A stretch of DNA of 64,000 bases from NCBI GenBank assembly GCA_037191015.1, contig JBBCKD010000010.1:682001-746000 (forward strand), written 5' to 3'. A program made the position numbers and the translations under genes. The stretch's first letter is position 1, and each line of letters begins with the position of its first letter. Below the pieces are notes generated by a model. The model did no database searches and had not been told where the DNA came from. It saw only the letters and a program-made list of their open reading frames with translations. This DNA comes from Ravibacter sp037191015 (GTDB taxonomy: Bacteria; Bacteroidota; Bacteroidia; Cytophagales; Spirosomataceae). Positions 52,229 through 60,401 of the stretch are shown here, piece by piece.

Positions 52229-53707
52229 ATGAGTTTTTTCCGGGAGATAGAGCAGAGCTTTCATGATATTCAGAGCAGGAGGAATTTCCTTTCCCGGACG
52301 AGCCTGGGGTTGGGCGCTGCGGCCCTTTCTACCCTGCTGAACGCGGATAAGACCTGGGCTGGAAAGGAGAACATCGTTTCGGCTCCCGAGGCGGATCTGC
52401 CCCTGGGGAAACCGCATTTTTCCCCGAAAGTGAAGCGGGTGATCTATCTCTTCCAGAGCGGGGCGCCTTCGCAGCTTGACCTGTTCGACTATAAGCCGAA
52501 GCTTGAGGAAATGTGGGGCCAGGATCTGCCGGAGTCGGTACGGAGAGGGCAGCGCCTGACGGGAATGACCGCCGGCCAGAGCAAGTTCCCGCTTGCTGCC
52601 TCAGCGTTTAAATTTGACCGCTATCTCGGTGGGAAAATGTGGATAAGCGAGCTGCTGCCCCATATATCCAAGATAGCGGGAGAAGCCACCTTTGTCCGGT
52701 CCATGTATACCGAGGCCATTAATCACGATCCCGCGATCACTTTTTTTCAGACCGGCAGCGAGCAGGGAGGGAGACCCTCGTGGGGCTCGTGGATCAGCTA
52801 CGGGCTGGGGTCGGATAACAACAACCTGCCTTCATTTGTAGTATTGTTATCGAAAGGGCGGGGCGGAGATCAGCCCCTGTATGCAAAGTTATGGAGCAAC
52901 GGCTTTTTGCCTTCGGTTCACCAGGGCGTAGTTTTCCGTTCCGGGCCAGATCCGGTATTTTATCTGAATAACCCGGACGGACTTGACAAAACCACCCGGC
53001 GGCGAATGCTCGATGCCCTGGCCCAGCTTCATGAAATCCAGTATCAGAAGGTAATGGATCCCGAGATCAATCAGCGGATGGCCCAGTACGAGATGGCCTA
53101 CCGTATGCAGACGGCGGTACCCGAGACCCTGGACATATCGAAAGAACCCGACTATATTTTTGACATGTACGGCGAAGAGTCGAAGAAGCCCGGGACTTTT
53201 GCCGCCAACTGTCTTTTAGCCAGGAAGCTGGCCGAAAAGGATGTGAAATTCATACAGCTTTATCACCAGGGCTGGGATCAGCACGGTAACCTGCCCAAGG
53301 ACATCGAGGTTATGACCAAATCGGTCGACCAGGCCTCTGCGGCCCTTGTGATGGACCTCAAACAAAGAGGGCTGCTCGACGAAACCCTGGTCATCTGGGG
53401 CGGGGAATTCGGAAGGGGCGCCTACTCCCAGGGAAAGCTGACAAAGGAGAACTACGGACGTGACCATCATCCGCGCTGCTTTACCATCTGGATGGCCGGC
53501 GCCGGGGTGAAAAAAGGTTTCGTATATGGTGAGACCGACGAGTTCAGCTATAATATAACAGAAAACCCGGTCCATGTCCATGACTTCCAGGCTACGGTTA
53601 TGCACCTGATGGGAATCAACCATGAACAGCTGGTTTTCAAGCATCAGGGCCGCCGGTTCAGGCTTACCGATGTTTCGGGGAAAGTAGTGGAGCCGATCCT
53701 GGCGTAG
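52229..53707 (+). CDS. DUF1501 (sulfatase-fold) protein with Tat signal
   Basis: The 492-residue protein carries a twin-arginine signal (QSRRNFLSRTSLGLGAAALS), so it is exported folded. It then shows the DUF1501 pattern: VIYLFQSGAPSQLDLFDYKP, TFVRSMYTEAINHDPAITFF, YHQGWDQHGNLP, ETLVIWGGEFGRGAYSQG and DHHPRCFTIWMAGAGVKKGF. The fold is related to alkaline phosphatases/sulfatases. Such proteins usually sit beside a DUF1553/DUF1549 cytochrome-like partner, which is absent here. Its last 44 bases overlap the convergent gene. Function is unknown. Confidence 0.92.
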   Translation: MSFFREIEQSFHDIQSRRNFLSRTSLGLGAAALSTLLNADKTWAGKENIVSAPEADLPLGKPHFSPKVKRVIYLFQSGAPSQLDLFDYKPKLEEMWGQDLPESVRRGQRLTGMTAGQSKFPLAASAFKFDRYLGGKMWISELLPHISKIAGEATFVRSMYTEAINHDPAITFFQTGSEQGGRPSWGSWISYGLGSDNNNLPSFVVLLSKGRGGDQPLYAKLWSNGFLPSVHQGVVFRSGPDPVFYLNNPDGLDKTTRRRMLDALAQLHEIQYQKVMDPEINQRMAQYEMAYRMQTAVPETLDISKEPDYIFDMYGEESKKPGTFAANCLLARKLAEKDVKFIQLYHQGWDQHGNLPKDIEVMTKSVDQASAALVMDLKQRGLLDETLVIWGGEFGRGAYSQGKLTKENYGRDHHPRCFTIWMAGAGVKKGFVYGETDEFSYNITENPVHVHDFQATVMHLMGINHEQLVFKHQGRRFRLTDVSGKVVEPILA

Positions 53708-54698
53708 CCTTATTTCGAAGCCCCCAGAAGGAGTCGATGTTTGCTAAAAAAATCCTGAATTCCTCTATTGTCGTCTGTGGCATGCAGGCTACTTCAAATA
53801 CGGGCACGTTCACTTCTATTGATTTGTTAATGAGCGCGATCTGATGTTTTATAGCGGCCTCCCGACTGGAAAAGCTTCCCGCAACAAAGTGTCCCGGAAG
53901 TAGTTGGCTTCTTCTTGCTTCGATTTCCTTGCACAGGGGTAGATATTCGCAAATTGTTTGAATATAGGATACTTTATCCAAAAAAGGCGTAAGCCCGGTT
54001 TCTGCCGGCCACCAGGAGCCGTCCGGGTACCGGTCGATCCTCCACAATTCGGAGATCAGGAGCCTGTCGGCCATCGGGCTGCAGAAATAAACGAATACCG
54101 ATTGCCTGCTGTCAGGGCTATCGTCTGCCGGAAAGACGGGCGCTGACGGTTTGTTTTGAAAAAGAATATCCATTCCCCGTATGACAGGGTTGACTATCAG
54201 ATTAACCTGTGCTTCAAATTGACTTTGAAGTTGTTCCCGGGCATAGTGATCGGCCCTGCTCCTTTCTGCCTCAAGCTCTTGTATGATACGTGAGTTTTCC
54301 TTTTTAGTATCCGATATTTTGGCCTTCCTGGTTAGCATGTTGACGCCTGCCAGGATACTGCCGGTTCCCAGGTCACCGCTTCCTGCCAGCAGGCTGACAT
54401 CCTGAACCGTTCCTTCCACCCGCATTTTCGTAATCTGTTCGTTAGTTTGATTTTTGCTCCGGTCCAGTTCGTACCTGAACATATCCGTATTGCTTTTGAC
54501 GCCGGCCTTCGCGTTGGCATACGCGTTTACCAGGTTTTCAAATGCATTTTCCCGGTCCTGGTATTGCTGTTCGGATCTTCGAAGTAATAGCTGCTTCAGT
54601 TGAAGGTAGCTCTGAACAGATTCCTGGGCATAAGCCGACAGGGTCGGGGCTATTGCCATACACAAGTTCGCTGCTATAAAAAGATAATTCCGTTTCAT
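53664..54698 (-). CDS. Exported hypothetical protein, third gene of an unknown cluster
   Basis: I do not recognise this 344-residue protein. It has a signal peptide (NYLFIAANLCMAIAPTLSAYA). A long charged helical or coiled-coil region follows from about 30 to 160 (QLLLRRSEQQYQDRENAFEN, ENSRIIQELEAERSRADHYA). An apparently globular aromatic C-terminal half comes next (YPDGSWWPAETGLTPFLDKV). It is the last of three minus-strand genes (gaps of 45 and 30 bases) and its 3' end overlaps the convergent DUF1501 gene by 44 bases. A periplasmic structural or adaptor role is a guess. Confidence 0.75.
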   Translation of the reverse strand: MKRNYLFIAANLCMAIAPTLSAYAQESVQSYLQLKQLLLRRSEQQYQDRENAFENLVNAYANAKAGVKSNTDMFRYELDRSKNQTNEQITKMRVEGTVQDVSLLAGSGDLGTGSILAGVNMLTRKAKISDTKKENSRIIQELEAERSRADHYAREQLQSQFEAQVNLIVNPVIRGMDILFQNKPSAPVFPADDSPDSRQSVFVYFCSPMADRLLISELWRIDRYPDGSWWPAETGLTPFLDKVSYIQTICEYLPLCKEIEARRSQLLPGHFVAGSFSSREAAIKHQIALINKSIEVNVPVFEVACMPQTTIEEFRIFLANIDSFWGLRNKATPGSAPLLSPKHR

Positions 54699-54743
54699 GG
54701 ATTTGATTGTTTTAAGACCTGCAGAGAGTGGCCTTTATTTATT

Positions 54744-56279
54744 TTAGAATTTGAAAACCAACCCGGCCGTTGTTTTCTCAGGATGTACATTTATCACAGG
54801 CTCTACGCGGAAGTACGGAGCCCCCGTCATCTTTTCAGAGATCTGTCGTTCTATCTCAAGTGCTTTCCTGGTCTGTCGTTTCCTGGACACCTTCGCAGCT
54901 ACGATACCGGTTACCAGGCTCCCGAGCGAGAGCGTAGCACCTGCAATCGCAAGGTTCTTCATGGTAACAGACTCGTTTTGCTTCCACTCAAACTCGTCCA
55001 AGTCCCAATAGCCCTGAGAACTGTATTCCTGGTGCTTCGCAAATGCATAGGTTGCCCCTGCTCCCAGAGGAATGGAAAAATAGGCAAGGAATCTCGCCCG
55101 CTTAATTTTGCGCCGGGCATTTGCATTGTGATTTGTCAGCTCTATCCTAAGGCGGGCTATTTCCGTTTCATTTTCTTGCATCTTTTCTGTGAGCGACGAA
55201 GCTTTATCCAGCTCTTTAGTAAGGTTGGAGATGGCAAGCTTAAGGTCCAGAGCGTTGGAGTATCGTTGATCTGACGAATCGGCTATTGAAAAGTAGGTTT
55301 GCAGCGCCTGCTCCAAAGTATCTGTTTTTTCATGAAGGGATCGCAGTACCAGCCCGGAGCTTTCGGAATTGGTCAGAAAGAGTTCATTGGCAGATAAAAG
55401 ATCCATATGGATTTTTTTTGCGCCCACTGCTGTCCTGAGAAAATGGGTCCGCGGCGTGATGTTTCCCAGTCTTTGCTCCGATTGATCCAGGAAATGTTCT
55501 ATTTCATTTAAATAGGCCGGTAGTGTTTTGGTAGCGCCCGGCAATGAAGAGCTGGTATTGACGAGGTGCTCGTAGGTAGCATTTTCAGCCCATTTGTAAA
55601 ATTGGAATGCCTGGAGTTCGTTTCGCAGGTCCTGAGAAGAGAGAGACCCAGGTGTTTTTAAAAAGCCGGCTCTGTCCGGAAGGGAATGGCTGCTTGTGTC
55701 AAGGTCACTCTTCCAGTCAAACGTAAGGCTATTTAATGAAGGCTGATTAATATTGGTATTCACGTTTGAAAGTTCTTCTATCCACCGTTTGTTGTTATTG
55801 CTGATCTCATCCAGCGAGTTTTTGAGGTTCCATTGGTCAATCGCAGCGCCGTCTGCCAGCTCATCCAGGCGCATTTTATTTCCAAATAACTCAACGGCCC
55901 CCAATGTCAGCTTTTCGCCTTTTGAAGGCGGGGAAGCTGTTGTGTTGCTCTGGAGTGGAGCGGAATTGCCGCTGCCTGTGTTTTCGCAGGGGCGGGCAGG
56001 TGGCTGAGGCTGCTGGCAGGAACCATTGTTTTTTCCCGCGGCAGCGTCTCTTGAGCACAGGTAAAAATCACTCATTTTCTGATAGAAAATCTTCCATTCC
56101 GGGCATTTTGTCTGTCTTTCGGCTTCAAGGGCCCGGTCAGAGGCCAGCTTCATCATATCGACGATGCTTGTTTGATTATTCAGCTCTCCTTTCCAATCTC
56201 TTGTCGATCCCTGGGGATATCCGGGGAATGGAAGCAGCGTTAAAAGGATAAAGACGGTTTTATAGACATTCGTTTTCAT
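54744..56279 (-). CDS. Exported membrane-anchored hypothetical protein, second gene of an unknown cluster
   Basis: This 511-residue protein is unrecognised. The signal peptide is NVYKTVFILLTLLPFPGYPQ. A Cys/Pro/Ser-rich low-complexity stretch follows at about 85-120. Long helical segments lie in the middle, with a probable coiled coil at about 355-395 (ELDKASSLTEKMQENETEIA). Two hydrophobic stretches near the C-terminus (ARFLAYFSIPLGAGATYAFA and KNLAIAGATLSLGSLVTGIV) could form a hairpin in the inner membrane. The last residues, TTAGLVFKF, have a strand-like aromatic end. It is flanked by the T9SS repeat protein and the 344-residue protein. Confidence 0.75.
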   Translation of the reverse strand: MKTNVYKTVFILLTLLPFPGYPQGSTRDWKGELNNQTSIVDMMKLASDRALEAERQTKCPEWKIFYQKMSDFYLCSRDAAAGKNNGSCQQPQPPARPCENTGSGNSAPLQSNTTASPPSKGEKLTLGAVELFGNKMRLDELADGAAIDQWNLKNSLDEISNNNKRWIEELSNVNTNINQPSLNSLTFDWKSDLDTSSHSLPDRAGFLKTPGSLSSQDLRNELQAFQFYKWAENATYEHLVNTSSSLPGATKTLPAYLNEIEHFLDQSEQRLGNITPRTHFLRTAVGAKKIHMDLLSANELFLTNSESSGLVLRSLHEKTDTLEQALQTYFSIADSSDQRYSNALDLKLAISNLTKELDKASSLTEKMQENETEIARLRIELTNHNANARRKIKRARFLAYFSIPLGAGATYAFAKHQEYSSQGYWDLDEFEWKQNESVTMKNLAIAGATLSLGSLVTGIVAAKVSRKRQTRKALEIERQISEKMTGAPYFRVEPVINVHPEKTTAGLVFKF

Positions 56280-56309
56280 GAGAGTCGGATAATTTAGGAC
56301 TTGTTCTAT

Positions 56310-58817
56310 CTACTCAACCAGCATCTTGTATCCCTTGCCATTGACGGAAATAAGATAGATTCCGGGTGTGAGCGCTTTTCCGGGCCGTATTTCAACGGTA
56401 TTACCACTCAGAGCTTTCCAGGAATACGGAATGTCGCGACCGTTGATATCCGTCAGTCGAAGCGCCTGCACGGAGCTGGTACGGATATGAAATACACCCT
56501 CCCTTGCCGGGTTTGGGTACGGGGCGGCTGCATCGGGTGTTTCGACAGAGACCAGCTGGCTGAATTCCTTCTTTCCGTCGAGATCCACCTGCCTGAGCCG
56601 GTAATAGCTCCGGCCGGCAAGCGGATTGCTGTCGATGTGGATATAGGATTTGTTGTGTCCCGGCGCCGCCGCGGAAGCTACTCTGGAGATTTCGTCGAAA
56701 TTCAGGGCGTCGGCGCTGCGTTCAACCCCGAAGTAGTGGAAGTTGTCTTCCGAAGCAGTTTTCCAGGTAAGCCGTACCGTGCGATCTTCTTCGGAAAGAG
56801 CCTGAAACGAAATCAGTCTGACGGGGAGGACTTCATCGCTCACACAGATGTCTCCCGAAAGCCCGTATTCTCCGCTCCACCCGTAGCAGGGGGGATTTGA
56901 TCCGGAATCTTCCGTGTTAACGGATAGTATCGTCCCGGCAGAAACCCGTGCAGAAGGATCTTCCAGGACCATTTCCCAGCGGAGAAGTGCTGCATTCCAG
57001 CTTATGATTACTTTCTGGTTTTGCGGAGCATCGGCCAACGGCAGCTCATAGGCATTTTTGCCATTGATAATCCCGATCGTCAGGATAGCCGAAGTATTGA
57101 TTGCAGGCGCTCCGGAGGGAGTTGCGACACTTAGCACCGGAGTCGCACAGCCTTCGGTCAGCAACATGCCGCTGCTCCAGCCCGTACAGGGAGGTTTGGG
57201 GCTTGTATGCAAGCCGTTTGATGCCGAAGTTTCATGAGGGACCCACCCTGTGCCTGAATTTCGTACCGCATGTTGCCCGATCCAATTCGAGCCGTTCCAA
57301 TGAATGTCGAATTTTGCGGCAGACGTGGTGAGCGCGTCTCCCGAGGTATAAATCATGTATTGATGACGATCGTTAATATCCGGGATACGAAATAAGTCGC
57401 TTTCGCAGCCGGCGCACCAGCCGAGGCCGTCCGTAAACCTGACACGAAGCGTTTCGGGATCGCTTCCGCCTGTTGCGAACAGCTCATTACCCGTTTCGGG
57501 CGTATATCCTACGAAATAATACCGGCCGTTAAATGCAGACGCACTGATTTCCAGATTGGCGAGATTCTCTCCTACAGCGCCAGATCCAGGACCCGGGTAG
57601 AGATCTTCTACCATATACGTTCCGTTTACGGTACCATCGCTGCGCCAGACTTCATGGCCATGAATCCCGTCGTCGGCAATAAAATAGCAGATGCCATCGA
57701 CCATACCGAATTCGCGGGGGGAATAGATCCCGGTTTTAACCGGAAAGGTGCCTGCACTGGTTCCGTCACTTCTCCAAAGCTCCGCTGCAGATGTGTTCGT
57801 CCCGACGGGAAAAAAGAAAATATTTTTGACGTTTTTCGGTGGAATGGTCGTAGTATTCAAATGAAAATATTCTGGTATAGCGTGTTCTCCGCTCAGTTGC
57901 ACTACTTTATACGTACCACCGGCGGTCCCGTTAGTTTTCCAGAGTTGGTTATGCCTGAGTACACCATCTTTGAAGGTCTTGCTAACGAAATAGAGCCCGT
58001 TTTCTGTTGGGAAAAACCTGGTGGTAAGCGAAAAATCATTTTTGGCTACCGAAGTTCCGTTAAAGTAAGTGAGATATATTACCTGACCATTCGACCATTT
58101 AGCCAGGTTGAAAAAATCAACGTTTGTTCCTAATTCATCCGGGCCTGAGCCTACATGAATAAAATAAACCTCATCGTTCCAGACCGTTATACCGGGATTG
58201 TAAAAGTTGATGGTTGTGCCATTTTGCGCGAAAGTATTCGAAAGAAGCAGCTCGGTGTTTGTGCCGTTCGTCCGCCATATCCCGTGATTTGCACCGATGT
58301 AGGCGTAGGCGCCATCTGAATGTATCTCTGCGATTCCCTCTACATCCCCAATCTGGTAGGTGCCTTCAGCAGTGCCGTCGCTCCGCCACAGCCCGGTTCC
58401 GTTTTGCGAGAAAATCAGGATCCCATTCAGATCAGCCATGTGTCTTGGGTGCCAGAGTCCCTCTTTTACCGGTTCATCATCCCCGGTGACGCCGTTGATC
58501 CGGCGTAGCCAGTTTCCCCCGCCATAGTAGAGGTGCCCGCCAGAAATACAACGTGCAGTTGGGTGCCATTCGAAGCTAGCTCCCGAGATCTTATTCGTAC
58601 CTGCCGCGGTTCCATCGGTCCTTAAGATGCCGCTTGACCAGCAAAAGTCAACTGTACTGAAATACAGGTGATCATTGAAACCGATGAAATAGCCAAGACC
58701 GGTTGCGTAGTCCAGATAGTTTTCTTCGCATAGTTCTCTGACCAGCGAAATCTGTCCGCCAGCCGGGAAAATGGCAAGCGACAGGAATAAAGTTTGAAGG
58801 CGTTTTTTTAGGTACAT
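56310..58817 (-). CDS. Secreted ELWxxDGT-repeat protein with T9SS sorting domain
   Basis: This 835-residue exported protein carries about five readable ELWxxDGTxxGT units, for example LWRSDGTAEGTYQIGD, LWKTNGTAGGTYKVVQ, LWRSDGTSAGTFPVKT and VWRSDGTVNGTYMVED. They form a propeller-like array over roughly residues 45-450. A second region contains paired CxGW segments (CTGWSSGMLL, CYGWSGEYGL). Then comes a fibronectin-like part (DRTVRLTWKTASEDNFHYFG) and a T9SS type A tail (KALTPGIYLISVNGKGYKML). It should be secreted to the surface. It heads a three-gene unit with two unknown exported proteins, 30 bases before the second. Confidence 0.9.
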   Translation of the reverse strand: MYLKKRLQTLFLSLAIFPAGGQISLVRELCEENYLDYATGLGYFIGFNDHLYFSTVDFCWSSGILRTDGTAAGTNKISGASFEWHPTARCISGGHLYYGGGNWLRRINGVTGDDEPVKEGLWHPRHMADLNGILIFSQNGTGLWRSDGTAEGTYQIGDVEGIAEIHSDGAYAYIGANHGIWRTNGTNTELLLSNTFAQNGTTINFYNPGITVWNDEVYFIHVGSGPDELGTNVDFFNLAKWSNGQVIYLTYFNGTSVAKNDFSLTTRFFPTENGLYFVSKTFKDGVLRHNQLWKTNGTAGGTYKVVQLSGEHAIPEYFHLNTTTIPPKNVKNIFFFPVGTNTSAAELWRSDGTSAGTFPVKTGIYSPREFGMVDGICYFIADDGIHGHEVWRSDGTVNGTYMVEDLYPGPGSGAVGENLANLEISASAFNGRYYFVGYTPETGNELFATGGSDPETLRVRFTDGLGWCAGCESDLFRIPDINDRHQYMIYTSGDALTTSAAKFDIHWNGSNWIGQHAVRNSGTGWVPHETSASNGLHTSPKPPCTGWSSGMLLTEGCATPVLSVATPSGAPAINTSAILTIGIINGKNAYELPLADAPQNQKVIISWNAALLRWEMVLEDPSARVSAGTILSVNTEDSGSNPPCYGWSGEYGLSGDICVSDEVLPVRLISFQALSEEDRTVRLTWKTASEDNFHYFGVERSADALNFDEISRVASAAAPGHNKSYIHIDSNPLAGRSYYRLRQVDLDGKKEFSQLVSVETPDAAAPYPNPAREGVFHIRTSSVQALRLTDINGRDIPYSWKALSGNTVEIRPGKALTPGIYLISVNGKGYKMLVE

Positions 58818-58901
58818 AGCTGTTTGAAAGGGTTAGTAGCTTTTTTGATCAGGGCTGATTTCCTGACAAATCTACTTTCCTTCCACAGCGGTTTCCTATA
58901 C

Positions 58902-60401
58902 CTACAAATGGGGTATTTTTTGTTCTGCAGCCAAAATGTCTTCCGCGGCCCGGTAACCGGAGCGGATAGCGCCCTCCATGTAGCCATACCACCGGTCGGT
59001 GATTTCGGTTCCTGCCCAGTGAATATGTCCGAGCGGTTCGCCCAAAAGGTTGCCATACCTGCTCCAGGCACCGGGCGGATAGCTAAGAGAGTATCCGCCG
59101 CCGGACCATTTTTCAGTTTCGGGGTTCCATATGTGATCCAGATAGTCGATCATCTCCATTTCCTCTTCCGCGATGATCATTTCCTCCGTGTTCATTTTAT
59201 CCTTGCGTATTCCTTTCCCGAACAATGACCTGATTTCCTTGTCCAGCATTTGTTTTCGCTGTTCCGGCGGGATGGCAGCGAAGTCTCCTTTTGATTTTTC
59301 CTTCACAAAGAACACCAGCAGGCCCGGACCGTTCGAATCATTTCGCGAGGGTGAGCAGTCATAGCTGGCAACAAACGGGTAGTGGTCGGTAATTACCTGC
59401 CCGGAATAACCCAATTTTCGCCAGAAAGGGGTTTTGTAGACAGCAAAGCACTTTATAGGTATTCCCAGGCGCAGCGACCGGAGCAGCTCTTCCCGCCTTT
59501 TTATTGTCTGATCATGAGTTGGAAACGCTTCCTGCGCAGCTTCGAAACGGATCCCGGTTTGAAGCCCGGGCGGTATTGTCATGATGACTTTCGATCCGGT
59601 GATCTCGTATTGACCGGTACTGACGACTACGAAACCGGAATCCTGGTACACCGTATGAACTGCCGCATTTCGCAGGATTCTGCCACGGAACGGTTCCGAT
59701 ATTTCTTCGAGGAGCTTCTGTGCCCCGTTTCGGACCAGTGTTTGCTGCGCACCTCCTTTTACTTTCATCACTTTTCTGAAGTCCCCGGCCGAGCTGATAT
59801 TGAAAAGTGCATGAAGGACGGACATGTCTTCGCTTTTTTGCGCGGAAGATACTTCGAACCCAATCCGCGCTATGAACTTGTTCCGTGCTCCCAAAACTCC
59901 GAAGCACCAAAGGGCTTCCTGAACGCTGAAACGGTCGAGGAGCCACCTGCCTAAGTTGTTTTTGGGAAAGCCCCGACAGGCAAACCTGGCAAAAATACCG
60001 GCCAGGGTTATGAAAAAACGGAACACAGGAGTGAAGAACCAGTTCATTCCGGGGCCTTCGTCACGGCTTTGATAGAGCTGTCTTTTGCCCTTATAAATGT
60101 AGACATGATAACCATCATCGTAAGTGTCAAAAGTCAGGGAACTGTCTTCTTTGTCTGTAACCGGCATTTCCCCGATCCACCGGTAGAATTCCGTATGGTC
60201 GGGCCCTATCCACTGCGCACCGGCATCGATGGTGATCCCGGATACCGGCAGAGTCCGGGTAGATACCCGTCCCCCGATGCGGTCCCTGGCTTCAAGAACT
60301 ACAAAATCGACCCCTTTTTGGTGGAGTTTCCGGGCGGCGGCAATGCCTGCGTAACCTGCGCCTATGACGATTACCTTCGTATGGATTGTTTTTGGATTCA
60401 T
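58902..60401 (-). CDS. Flavin monoamine oxidase-family protein
   Basis: The 499-residue FAD amine oxidase has the dinucleotide motif VIVIGAGYAGIAAARKLHQK, then LEARDRIGGRVSTRTL and DAGAQWIGPDHTEFYRW, and the C-terminal FAD segment GHIHWAGTEITDRWYGYMEG followed by AIRSGYRAAEDIL. No signal peptide is seen. The ATG at 60401 is chosen because it overlaps the sensor kinase TGA as ATGA; the longer frame from 60446 would lie inside the kinase gene. Coupling to a two-component system suggests regulated oxidation of an amine. The substrate (polyamine, aromatic amine or other) is not known. Confidence 0.9.
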   Translation of the reverse strand: MNPKTIHTKVIVIGAGYAGIAAARKLHQKGVDFVVLEARDRIGGRVSTRTLPVSGITIDAGAQWIGPDHTEFYRWIGEMPVTDKEDSSLTFDTYDDGYHVYIYKGKRQLYQSRDEGPGMNWFFTPVFRFFITLAGIFARFACRGFPKNNLGRWLLDRFSVQEALWCFGVLGARNKFIARIGFEVSSAQKSEDMSVLHALFNISSAGDFRKVMKVKGGAQQTLVRNGAQKLLEEISEPFRGRILRNAAVHTVYQDSGFVVVSTGQYEITGSKVIMTIPPGLQTGIRFEAAQEAFPTHDQTIKRREELLRSLRLGIPIKCFAVYKTPFWRKLGYSGQVITDHYPFVASYDCSPSRNDSNGPGLLVFFVKEKSKGDFAAIPPEQRKQMLDKEIRSLFGKGIRKDKMNTEEMIIAEEEMEMIDYLDHIWNPETEKWSGGGYSLSYPPGAWSRYGNLLGEPLGHIHWAGTEITDRWYGYMEGAIRSGYRAAEDILAAEQKIPHL

